Part shown: positions 43,547 through 51,717 of the stretch, in pieces
How the letters are laid out: every line of letters starts with the position of its first letter
Position numbering within the stretch: position 1 is the first letter of the stretch
Origin: Paenibacillus sp. FSL H8-0332
Lineage (GTDB): Bacteria > Bacillota > Bacilli > Paenibacillales > Paenibacillaceae
Direction of reading: 5' to 3'
DNA length: 64,000 bases
Assembly (NCBI RefSeq): GCF_037963835.1
Contig: NZ_CP150145.1
Location: forward strand, 4,898,001-4,962,000
Notes under the pieces: model-generated
Told to the model about the DNA's origin: nothing
Seen by the model: only the letters and a program-made list of their open reading frames with translations
The model's database searches: none
Made by a program: the position numbers and the translations under genes

Positions 43547-44937
43547 CGGGCACCTCCCTTAAGCAGAATAGAGACGGAGGTTCCCTGACCAGGGACACTG
43601 TTAAAAACCATCTCAGCCTGATGAATATCGATAATCTGCGAAGATAGGGTCAGCCCCAGTCCCGCGCCCCCCTTGGCTCTGGACCGCGATTGATCCGCCA
43701 TATAGAAGGCTTCTGTGATTCTGGACAGCTCTTCCGGCTCCATCCCTGTCCCGTTGTCCGCAATCGTGATCCTGTACCCGCCCTGATCAACCTTGCCTGT
43801 AAAAGAAATACGTCCGTCACGCTCGACCGATTTCCTTGCATTATCCAGCAGGTTAAGGCACACCGTCTTCATCAGATCCGGTTCGATCAACAATGGCGCC
43901 TCCTCGGCAGCCAAGGTCAATTCTATCCCCTCGCGGCCAAGTATAGGTGAGATTACCGTTTGCACGGATTCAAACAAGTGGGAGGCCGGGACTCTTTTCA
44001 TCGTGAACTCCTGTTTCTTCAGCACGATCAGCTCCATTAAGGTAAGCGACAGGGCTTCCAGTCTTCTTCCTTCCTGAAAAATATGATTGGCATAACGGAT
44101 CACCAGCTCCTGATCCATATTCCGCGAACGGAGCATATCGGCGTATCCGATGATAGAAGTCATGGGCGTCTTCAGCTCATGCGCGAAGCTGGCAATGAAA
44201 TTCTCCTGCCGGTGTGCCGCCTCCTCCAGCTCCCCCATCATCCGTTCCAGACTCTTCGACATCCGGCCGAAGGCCTTGGAGAGCTGACCAATCTCGTCAT
44301 TGCTGCTAGGGAAGGACGGAAGCTGGAAATCCCCCTCTGCAATCTTCAGGGTAGCCTTGGCCAGCGTATGGATCGGCCTTGTCAGCCAGTAAGCAACGAA
44401 CGAGATCAGAAGGAAGCTGAGACCAATCATCCCGGCGATCAAGCCGTAGAATATCTGGTATTGATTCTCCCGGCTAGTGAAGATGGAGGTGATATCGCGG
44501 TAGGTCTCCAGATAATAAGTCTCCCCGCCGGATTCCAGCGAGCTGGCCACCCGGATGAAGTATTGCCGCTCGCCCGCAGGCACGACCTCATGCGCTTGGG
44601 TATTACGCTCCAGCTTGCGGAGCAGTTGATGGTCCATTGCCGGCGCCCCGGTTGAATACAGGGTTTCATAATTACTGTAGCTGATGCGGAACGGTACGAT
44701 GCCGCTCGAAGTGCTTACGGTAATGGACTCCAATGCGCTTTTCATCCGGCTGTCCGGCTGCCCCCGTACTGCAAGCTTCAGGGCCGCCCGCAGAATATCG
44801 TTCTCACGGATGGAATAGCCGGTCTCCTGCTTCAAGGCAGACTGAAAGAGGGTGTTGATCATAATGGTGCTGCCCAGGCTGAACAGGAACAGCGCAATAA
44901 TGCTTGTACTGAAAAAAAACTTCCAGAACAGCTTCAT
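43543..44937 (-). CDS. Sensor histidine kinase (HAMP, HisKA)
   Basis: A 464-residue membrane kinase: TM1 about 8-28, an extracytoplasmic domain of about 120 residues, TM2 about 160-182, HAMP about 183-235 (LTRPIHTLAKATLKIAEGDF), HisKA with the phospho-His in SFAHELKTPMTSIIGY (about 250) and the ATPase domain (NLLDNARKSV, DNGTGM, GGAGLGLTLSSQII). It overlaps the response-regulator gene by 4 nt. The signal is unknown. Confidence 0.92.
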   Translation of the reverse strand: MKLFWKFFFSTSIIALFLFSLGSTIMINTLFQSALKQETGYSIRENDILRAALKLAVRGQPDSRMKSALESITVSTSSGIVPFRISYSNYETLYSTGAPAMDHQLLRKLERNTQAHEVVPAGERQYFIRVASSLESGGETYYLETYRDITSIFTSRENQYQIFYGLIAGMIGLSFLLISFVAYWLTRPIHTLAKATLKIAEGDFQLPSFPSSNDEIGQLSKAFGRMSKSLERMMGELEEAAHRQENFIASFAHELKTPMTSIIGYADMLRSRNMDQELVIRYANHIFQEGRRLEALSLTLMELIVLKKQEFTMKRVPASHLFESVQTVISPILGREGIELTLAAEEAPLLIEPDLMKTVCLNLLDNARKSVERDGRISFTGKVDQGGYRITIADNGTGMEPEELSRITEAFYMADQSRSRAKGGAGLGLTLSSQIIDIHQAEMVFNSVPGQGTSVSILLKGGAR

Positions 44938-45593
44938 GGATTCACCACAAACCGGTAGCCTACCTTATAGACAGCAATGATTTTATCCTCCCAGCCTATT
45001 TTTTTGCGCATTCGCTGCACATGGAGGTCAACGGTCCGGCTGTCGCCCATATAATCGTCGCCCCATATTTTCTCATAGATCTGCTCCCGGAACAGGGCGA
45101 TGTTCTTGCTCCTTACGAAGAGCAGCAGCAGCTCATACTCCTTCAAGGTCAGAGAGATCGTCTCCTCTCCTCTGTTCACAGTCCTCGATAAGGTGTCGAT
45201 GGTGATATCGGCGATTTCGAGGTAGCGGTCACTTTTTTTGTTGCGGCGCAGCACGCTTTCGACACGGGCCAGCAGCTCAATGATCTCAAAGGGCTTCACC
45301 AGATAATCATCCGCTCCCAGCTTAAGCCCCTTCACCCTGTCCTCCACGCCCGCTCTTGCCGTAATGCAGATCACGGGAATATCCCGGGGCTGGATATACT
45401 CCAGCAGCTCATACCCGTTAATCACAGGCAGCATAATATCCAGCAGAATCAAGTCGAAGCTGCCGCTCTCGATCAACTCGGCCGCCGCAGCCCCGTCATA
45501 AGCACAGATGCAATGGTACCCGGCATCGGTCAGATTAATTCGGATCAGCTCGGAGATATTCTTCTCATCTTCCACAATAAGGATAGTAATCAT
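44934..45593 (-). CDS. OmpR-family response regulator
   Basis: 219 residues: receiver 1-115 with Glu-Asp-Glu near the start, phospho-acceptor Asp in FDLILLDIMLP (about 52) and Lys in DYLVKPF; a winged helix at about 125-219 (LTLKEYELLLLFVRSKN, DSRTVDLHVQRMRKKI). First gene of the regulator-kinase-accessory operon. Confidence 0.93.
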   Translation of the reverse strand: MITILIVEDEKNISELIRINLTDAGYHCICAYDGAAAAELIESGSFDLILLDIMLPVINGYELLEYIQPRDIPVICITARAGVEDRVKGLKLGADDYLVKPFEIIELLARVESVLRRNKKSDRYLEIADITIDTLSRTVNRGEETISLTLKEYELLLLFVRSKNIALFREQIYEKIWGDDYMGDSRTVDLHVQRMRKKIGWEDKIIAVYKVGYRFVVNP

Positions 45594-45707
45594 TCATCGT
45601 TCCCCTAACGCCACAGAATAAGTATAGTTATACTTCAGAATTGTATCATAGTTGCATCACGTAGCCGCCGCACAGAGCAAGATAACCCCACAAAGCATAT
45701 AAATTTA

Positions 45708-45745
45708 GCAAGAGGCCCGCGATTCTTCGCGGGCCTTCTTCGGGT
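45708..45745. terminator. Terminator-like hairpin in a divergent promoter region
   Basis: GAGGCCCGCGA pairs with TCGCGGGCCTT (4-nt loop), with a TTCTT tail. It lies upstream of both divergent genes, so it may be a remnant, the end of an unseen transcript or a leader attenuator for the LysE gene. Confidence 0.55.
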
Positions 45746-45805
45746 CTGGTTGTCCTATTATCGCCTTCTGCGGAATATGCTAATTATAAAAAGGAGGAGG
45801 ACAAC

Positions 45806-46438
45806 ATTAACATATTCATAGGTTATATGGTTCTCGGGCTATCCCTGTCAGCCCCCATCGGGCCTATTAATGCCGCCCAATTGGACAAGGGGCTGCGCGG
45901 AGGCTTCCTTCCAGCCTGGGCGGTGGGCCTCGGGGCGGTCTGTGCCGATGTAGTCTACATGCTGCTGGTGTATTTCGGCATGATTCACCTGCTGGATGCC
46001 CCGTTCGTGAAGGCCTTCCTGTGGCTGTTCGGCTTCTTCGTCCTGGTCTACAGCGGTATGGAGAGCATCAGGCATTCGGGGGAACTCTCAGCAACAGAGG
46101 TGCGTCGAAGCGGAGCTTCCTTATCCAAATCCTTCGTGTCCGGGTTCCTGATGTCGCTGTTCAATCCCCTCTCCATCCTGTTCTGGCTGGGCATCTACGG
46201 TTCCATCTTAGCCAAGGCGGTTAACGAGTACCCGATGCAGCAGCTCCTGATCTACAGCGGCGCCATTGTCCTTGGCATTCTGCTATGGGATGTGACTATG
46301 GCCGCTGCCTCCAGCATGTTCCGCAAATTCCTGACTCAGCGGGTGCTGAAGGCCATCTCTGTCTTGTCCGGTCTGTCACTGGTCGGCTTCGGCTTCTACT
46401 TCGGGATTCAGGCGGCCCGGCTGCTGTTCTTTCATTAG
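45806..46438 (+). CDS. LysE family amino-acid exporter, apparent ATT start
   Basis: A 210-residue membrane protein with about six hydrophobic segments; SAPIGPINAAQLDKGLRGGF is the LysE/RhtB family start signature. The first ATG in frame (45827) is 26 nt after the ribosome site AAGGAGGAGG (45791-45800), too far. Reading back gives ATT-AAC-ATA-TTC (INIFIGYMVLGLSLSAP), and homologs start MNIF, so translation most likely begins at ATT 45806, 5 nt after the ribosome site. It exports an unknown amino acid. It converges with, and overlaps by 4 nt, the APC permease gene. Confidence 0.85.
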   Translation: MNIFIGYMVLGLSLSAPIGPINAAQLDKGLRGGFLPAWAVGLGAVCADVVYMLLVYFGMIHLLDAPFVKAFLWLFGFFVLVYSGMESIRHSGELSATEVRRSGASLSKSFVSGFLMSLFNPLSILFWLGIYGSILAKAVNEYPMQQLLIYSGAIVLGILLWDVTMAAASSMFRKFLTQRVLKAISVLSGLSLVGFGFYFGIQAARLLFFH

Positions 46439-47871
46439 ATTTTGTTCTTCCGCAGCCGGATGCCCTTAATCCGGAAGCCTGGTCCACCCGGCAGCGTGTG
46501 GAAGCTTCCCTTATGCGCATCTGGGCGCTGTTCTTTCCCTGCTGCCTCGTGCTTGCTGCGGTAATGCTGCACGATCCAGTCACTCAGCGCAATCAGCGCT
46601 ACGATAAGCAGGCTGATATAGAAGCCAGGGCGGCTGAGCTTATGGAACAGCGTTCCGCTGACCGCAGCCAGAATCAGCACCAGCCCGCTCCAGCGCTTCA
46701 CGCCGCTGAGAATGCTTGGCTTAAGCAGCTTGGCAGAGGAGAGCAGGATGAACGCCCAGTTATAGAGAATCATCAGCCCGGCGGCGGTGGTGATGTATTC
46801 GTACACTTTTCCCGGCAGCAGCAAGGCCATAATTACCGTACCCGTCAGACCACCCGCAATCAGGCACAGCGCCAGGAACGGATACTCGTCCTTCCACTTC
46901 TTCGAGAATACCTTGGGCGCATCCCCCTCCTGGGCCAGCGTAATCATCATCGAGGTAATCGCATACAGCGACGCAGTCATCGTGGAGAACCCAGCAATAA
47001 TCAGCACGCCGTTGAACAGATGCGGCACGAAGGCTAGATGGTCGCTGCGCAGAGCCAGAACGAAGGGACTCTCCTTCGGGTTAAAAGCGCTAAGCGGTAC
47101 CATAATGACCGCCAGTCCAATCGATAAAATATACACCGATGCCAGTCCCAGCAGCATTACCTTCCCCGCCTTCGGCGCTTCCTCCGGCTTCTGTAGCCGG
47201 TAAGACATAATCCCGAGCACCTCGATCCCGCCATAAGCATAGAAGGCAAAAATAAACGCAGACCATAACCCGATTCCCCCCGAAGGAAACAACGCCTTAT
47301 AGCTCATTGGCACCTTCGGGGTGAACTTGCCGCCGCCAATCCAGCCCGCCAGCAGCGCGGCCGCAATCACCAGGAACATAAGAATAGCCGCCACCTTGAT
47401 GACGGCCAGCACGTTCTCCACCCGGTCGAAGCCCTTGTTGCCGAAGAACACAATCCCCAGAGCGACCACCGCATACCCCGCTGCAAAAATCCACATCGGC
47501 ACGCCCGGGAACCAGAACCGCGAGAAGATCGACAGCGCCGTAAGCTGGCTGCCCATAATCAGCAGCTCCGAGAACCAGTATAACCAGCCACTGCCGAACC
47601 CCGCCCAGCTGCCGAAGGCCTGCTTGGCATAGGAGCGGAAGGAGCCTTGCTCCGGCTGCGCCGCCGTCATCCGCGCCAGCGCATCGAAGACCGCATAGGT
47701 TCCAACCGCTGCAAGCAGGTAGACCAGCAACACCGCTGGTCCGCCCATCGAGATCGCCAGCCCCGAGCCGAGGAAATACCCGGTCCCTATCGTCCCCGCA
47801 ATGCCCAGCAGACTGAGCTGCCACCACTTCAGTTTCTTGTCGTTCTCTGCCGAACCAGAAGTCTTCTTCAT
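46435..47871 (-). CDS. APC family amino-acid permease
   Basis: A 478-residue membrane protein with about 12 hydrophobic segments. The APC substrate-binding signature is at the start (LLGIAGTIGTGYFLGSGLAI), with QGSFRSYAKQAFGSWAGFG and FYAYGGIEVLGIMSYRLQKP later. It takes up amino acids; the type is not determinable. AAGGACGG precedes the ATG. Its gene is convergent with a LysE exporter. The two are probably not coregulated. Confidence 0.88.
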   Translation of the reverse strand: MKKTSGSAENDKKLKWWQLSLLGIAGTIGTGYFLGSGLAISMGGPAVLLVYLLAAVGTYAVFDALARMTAAQPEQGSFRSYAKQAFGSWAGFGSGWLYWFSELLIMGSQLTALSIFSRFWFPGVPMWIFAAGYAVVALGIVFFGNKGFDRVENVLAVIKVAAILMFLVIAAALLAGWIGGGKFTPKVPMSYKALFPSGGIGLWSAFIFAFYAYGGIEVLGIMSYRLQKPEEAPKAGKVMLLGLASVYILSIGLAVIMVPLSAFNPKESPFVLALRSDHLAFVPHLFNGVLIIAGFSTMTASLYAITSMMITLAQEGDAPKVFSKKWKDEYPFLALCLIAGGLTGTVIMALLLPGKVYEYITTAAGLMILYNWAFILLSSAKLLKPSILSGVKRWSGLVLILAAVSGTLFHKLSRPGFYISLLIVALIALSDWIVQHYRSKHEAAGKEQRPDAHKGSFHTLPGGPGFRIKGIRLRKNKI

Positions 47872-47940
47872 GAATTCCGTCCTTATCTTGTCAGTATTAG
47901 AGAGGTCTCTAAGACTCTATAATTCCCTCCGGCCGGAGAT

Positions 47941-48894
47941 TCATGAATTTTTATTTCGGCATAGTTGACCGTAACCGGACTCAATGCTCTGTAGTGATGT
48001 GTAACGGGGCTGATAACCAATTTGTGAAGCTCGATCGTTAAGCGAATAATAATTATTTTTGGAGCCTGTAATAGAGTTATGGTTGGGGTTATCTTGAATT
48101 CCATACTTCAGCCCATGGTGCTCTGCGAAGTAATCCAGAATCTCGAACTTCAATGCAGGCTTCAGCGAATATACATCATAGGCATCATTCCGTATCTTTT
48201 CTTGCATACACAGCTTGATGAGCTGGACGAAATCTTCCGAATGCACATAATCTCTTACAATGTTGTCTGCTGAAGTCTGTAGAGTCTCTCCCGTCTTAAG
48301 GTGATGAATGATATCCGTCAGCAAATAACGGGATTCCAAATCAATGAACGCGCTGAAAAAACCGAAGATCCGTAAGTCCACAATACGGTACTGGCTCAGA
48401 CTTCTGTGCTTAGCCTCCATGTTCAGCTTGGTGATTCCGTAAAATTCCTGAGCGGACAGATGGTTGGGATCAAGCTTAAGCCACTTCCCGTCTATAGCAG
48501 GCTGATCGAAGTCAGACCCGTACACCGCTCCGCTGCTCAGATTGATGTATACAGCCTCCGGGTTCTTGTGCAGATAGTCCAGAATCAGATTGTCGTATTG
48601 CTCGGTAATCTGAAAGACCTGGAACGGATGGCGTATGAGGTCACGCGGATCTCCGATACCTACCCCGTTAATAATCACATCGTAGGCCGCCAAATGAGCA
48701 AATTCATTATATTCACAGAGCGTGGCCCCTTCCTCAAGCTGGTTCTCCTCCAGGAAAAGAGCCATCCTGTCCCTGGACCGCGAGAATAGATACAACTCAT
48801 ACTCCTGCGTCGCTCCAAGACCGAGAATCAGATTTTTGGCGATATGACCAGTGGCTCCCAGAATGGCAACAGGCTTACGCTTATGGTTCATCAT
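47941..48894 (-). CDS. NAD-dependent epimerase/dehydratase (extended SDR)
   Basis: A 317-residue cytoplasmic enzyme. The NAD-binding GATGHIAKNLILG starts the Rossmann fold; INLSSGAVYGSDF (catalytic Ser) and YGITKLNME (Tyr-x-x-x-Lys) complete the active site. It resembles nucleotide-sugar 4-epimerases and dehydratases, exact reaction unknown. It overlaps the upstream acyltransferase/GT2 gene by 4 nt, so it is translationally coupled with it. It is the last gene of the glycan cluster. Confidence 0.85.
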   Translation of the reverse strand: MMNHKRKPVAILGATGHIAKNLILGLGATQEYELYLFSRSRDRMALFLEENQLEEGATLCEYNEFAHLAAYDVIINGVGIGDPRDLIRHPFQVFQITEQYDNLILDYLHKNPEAVYINLSSGAVYGSDFDQPAIDGKWLKLDPNHLSAQEFYGITKLNMEAKHRSLSQYRIVDLRIFGFFSAFIDLESRYLLTDIIHHLKTGETLQTSADNIVRDYVHSEDFVQLIKLCMQEKIRNDAYDVYSLKPALKFEILDYFAEHHGLKYGIQDNPNHNSITGSKNNYYSLNDRASQIGYQPRYTSLQSIESGYGQLCRNKNS

Positions 48895-50336
48895 GACTGC
48901 AGCACCGAGATCTCCCGCAGCTTCAGCAGGCCATCCTCATAATAATCTTCATTTGCATAATAGTCCGTGTAATACCGCTCCAGGTTGGACACATCGCTGT
49001 GGAATTTATTTCTTACAATGGTTCCATACAACGGTAGAATCACATTATAAAAGCGTTTCTTTTTTTCCTCATGGATGGTCTCTCTCTTCAGAGTACGACC
49101 TTCATAATGGTGTAATGCATCCAGGAAATGTTTAATGCATACCTCACCTATGTTGTATCCCTCCGGAGCTATACCTGCATTAAGATGAAAATTATGATTG
49201 ATCATACAAAATTTAGGATCAATCATTAGAATTTCATAGAACCAGTAGATTTGATTAATACTTGTATAAGCATATTTGCTTTTATCCTCAATTTGATCCC
49301 ACACTGATCTTTTCATAGTATTCATAGAAATTTGCATTGCATTATTACTCGTATGAGCCAGGAATAAGTCACCGCCCTCTAAAGTATATACCCGGTTATC
49401 AGGAAGGAATGGCATCGTGTGAATCAGTGCACAATCCAAATGCTCCAGAAGAATTCCGATGAAATCAATCAGCGCTCCATTCAGCCAGTAATCATCATCT
49501 CCTTGTAGTTTAATGAAGCTGCCTTTAGCCAGCGTACTGACATAAGCGATGTTCAAGTCACCGCCGATATTCTGTTCATTGCGGCTATAATGAAAACTGG
49601 AGTACAGGTTAGCGTAGACACGGCCTACTTCCAGTGTATGATCTGTCGAGGCATTATCGGAAACCACTACTTCCACTAAATCCTCATTCGAGACCTGTTT
49701 ATAGATGGATTGCAGATTATTACTAAGATGTTGGACGCGATTGTAGGTTGGAATCACGATCGACAGCAATGGATGTTCTATGCGGCGGGCAAGTGCGGAC
49801 TCTCTCTCCGTATCACTGTTCACTTTAACCCACTCCAGTAACTCAGGAACGAATACTTGGGTAACAACAGCCGGATTACCCGAGACTCTGCAAAAGCTTG
49901 GAATATGATCCACCACAACACTGTTAGGCTCAATAATACTGAATTTCCCGATCTTGACCGCTCTGTTAATTACAACGTGCGCACCGATTATGCTTCCATC
50001 ACCCACTATCAGTTCTCCACAGGTATTACTATTATTCGCGGGCTGTGCCCAGGCTGGATAACCCGGTTGATCCGCATCCGCTGTACTGTCCGTTAAGCTG
50101 ACATTAGGTCCAATCTTCACATTCCGGCCGATGTGGACTTTATGGCTGCACTGCACATGTAAACCTGCCTCTATCCGGCTCCCATCCCTGATTGTAAGCT
50201 CTGGAGTGCTGCCCGAAGCCGATTCAAGAATGTTCCAGTAATACCCGCCCTGCACCGTTACATTTCTGCCTATTGAAATACAAGATGGATTCGATATGTA
50301 ACCCGGCTCTTTGAGAAGTGATGGTGAATTAGTCAA
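48891..50336 (-). CDS. Fusion: hexapeptide acyltransferase (LbH) plus GT2 glycosyltransferase
   Basis: 481 residues. About 1-165 is a left-handed beta-helix acyltransferase (IGRNVTVQGGYYWN, IGRNVKIGPNVSLTDST, VGDGSIIGAHVVINRAVKIG, SGNPAVV at its end). About 188-460 is a GT-A family 2 domain (LLSIVIPTYNRVQHLSNNL, VVSDNASTDHTLEV, metal-binding QGDDDYW near 285). The protein could both acylate and transfer a sugar. Start TTG after AAGGAGGGG. It is coupled to the epimerase gene and follows the GT2-TPR gene after a terminator. Confidence 0.87.
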   Translation of the reverse strand: MTNSPSLLKEPGYISNPSCISIGRNVTVQGGYYWNILESASGSTPELTIRDGSRIEAGLHVQCSHKVHIGRNVKIGPNVSLTDSTADADQPGYPAWAQPANNSNTCGELIVGDGSIIGAHVVINRAVKIGKFSIIEPNSVVVDHIPSFCRVSGNPAVVTQVFVPELLEWVKVNSDTERESALARRIEHPLLSIVIPTYNRVQHLSNNLQSIYKQVSNEDLVEVVVSDNASTDHTLEVGRVYANLYSSFHYSRNEQNIGGDLNIAYVSTLAKGSFIKLQGDDDYWLNGALIDFIGILLEHLDCALIHTMPFLPDNRVYTLEGGDLFLAHTSNNAMQISMNTMKRSVWDQIEDKSKYAYTSINQIYWFYEILMIDPKFCMINHNFHLNAGIAPEGYNIGEVCIKHFLDALHHYEGRTLKRETIHEEKKKRFYNVILPLYGTIVRNKFHSDVSNLERYYTDYYANEDYYEDGLLKLREISVLQS

Positions 50337-50440
50337 GAGAACCCCTCCTTTTTAAGACACTTTACATATACGTACTCACTACCGGCACAAGTTATGAGTC
50401 CAACTGAACCGGCAGGGCAATAGCGAATTTCAATACATAC

Positions 50441-50478
50441 TATAAAGCAGGCAGCTGTAATCACGGCTGCCTGCTTCT
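50441..50478 (-). terminator. Terminator of the GT2-TPR gene
   Basis: AAGCAGGCAGC pairs with GCTGCCTGCTT. Confidence 0.8.
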
Positions 50479-50481
50479 GCG

Positions 50482-51612
50482 TTACTCTGACCTGCTCCGT
50501 CCTTCTTCCAGTACCTGCTGTAATTGTCTTCTTGTGCCCAGCAAAACCTGATTACCCGGCAGGTAAGCCAAGGCCTGCTCATTATGCTGCCAGGCCTGCT
50601 GCCACTCTCTTGCGGCTGCGAAGCAGCGGCTGACCAAGACATGGGGCAGCCAGGTGTAATAAGCTTGGGAGACAGGACGTTCCCCCAGTCCTGCCGTCTG
50701 CCGGTTGATCGCCTGGAGATACCAGAAGATCGCGTTGTCCCACTCCCGGCGTTCCTCGAAGAACCCGGCAATACCACAGCAGACATCGGGCTGGGGCAGT
50801 CCATAGCCGAAAGAACGAAAGAGGCTGTTCAGCCTAAGCTCTGCTTCGCATTTCTGCCGGTAACACTCGGACAACCGCAGACAAGCTGTAATCTGTTCCC
50901 CTCTGAAGCCGCTTGGTTCACGCAACAACTGTTCATAAGAAGCCTCTGCTGCTTGATAATCCCGGGCGTTGAAGCATTCATTCGCATAGTGGAAGAGAAG
51001 CTTTCCTTCGGCCTTGCCTTCTTCAGTAATCCAGCGCTTCAGAATCTGCAGGTTGCGTTCCGTATGGATAGCCGACGGCCGATGGTCAATATAGATATCT
51101 GTATTCATGGCTGTGCCTGCTCCAATATCCAGCTCCTCATGGACCCGCCCTTGCCAACAGAAATGCCCGCGTCTGACAACCCGGGGGCGGATCTCAGAAT
51201 GCACTGGCACTAAAGCAGAATCACCTTGGGCAGGCAGGGGAGATAGCCGGGTTCCCATTCGGATTACATCTACCCCCTCCTGTTCCTGCGCCAGCTGTTG
51301 CTTCAGCCGGGCCAGCTTCTCCGCTTCTGGAGCAGCCAACAGCTCATCCGCATCCATCCAGATCACATAGGGCATCGTCGCCTGTTCGAAGGAATAGTTG
51401 CGGGCGGCTGCGAAATCCTCATCCCACGGATATGTGAATACCTTCCCTGTATACCAGCCCGCAACAGTCATGGTCCTGTCCGTTGATCCCGTATCTACAA
51501 TAATGATCTCATCCATCAATTCTCTGACCGAATCCAGACAGCGCCCCAGCACAGCTTCTTCATTCCTCACAATCATACATAGACTGAACAGCCCCTGCTG
51601 TTCTGCTTCCAT
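50482..51612 (-). CDS. GT2 glycosyltransferase with TPR-like C-terminus (second copy)
   Basis: A 376-residue homolog of the 14733 gene: FSLCMIVRNEEAVLGRCLDS, VDTGSTDRTMTV, AARNYSFEQATMPYVIWMDA then DELL (the Asp-x-Asp site). The C-terminal half is helical (NECFNARDYQAAEASYEQLL). It lies next downstream of a collagen-like gene, as does its homolog, with a terminator between. I infer that it glycosylates that collagen-like protein. AGGAGG precedes the ATG. Confidence 0.88.
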   Translation of the reverse strand: MEAEQQGLFSLCMIVRNEEAVLGRCLDSVRELMDEIIIVDTGSTDRTMTVAGWYTGKVFTYPWDEDFAAARNYSFEQATMPYVIWMDADELLAAPEAEKLARLKQQLAQEQEGVDVIRMGTRLSPLPAQGDSALVPVHSEIRPRVVRRGHFCWQGRVHEELDIGAGTAMNTDIYIDHRPSAIHTERNLQILKRWITEEGKAEGKLLFHYANECFNARDYQAAEASYEQLLREPSGFRGEQITACLRLSECYRQKCEAELRLNSLFRSFGYGLPQPDVCCGIAGFFEERREWDNAIFWYLQAINRQTAGLGERPVSQAYYTWLPHVLVSRCFAAAREWQQAWQHNEQALAYLPGNQVLLGTRRQLQQVLEEGRSRSE

Positions 51613-51642
51613 CTCCCTAGCCTCCTGGCTCTAATCAGATAT

Positions 51643-51676
51643 ATAAAAAAGAAGCCATCCTGCAAAGGATGGTCTT
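51643..51676 (-). terminator. Terminator of collagen-like gene C
   Basis: AAGaCCATCC pairs with GGATGGcTTC, followed by six T on the minus strand. Confidence 0.8.
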
Positions 51677-51717
51677 AAGCTTGTAGAAAAGAAAAGTAAA
51701 ACAGGTCCCTTCCACGA

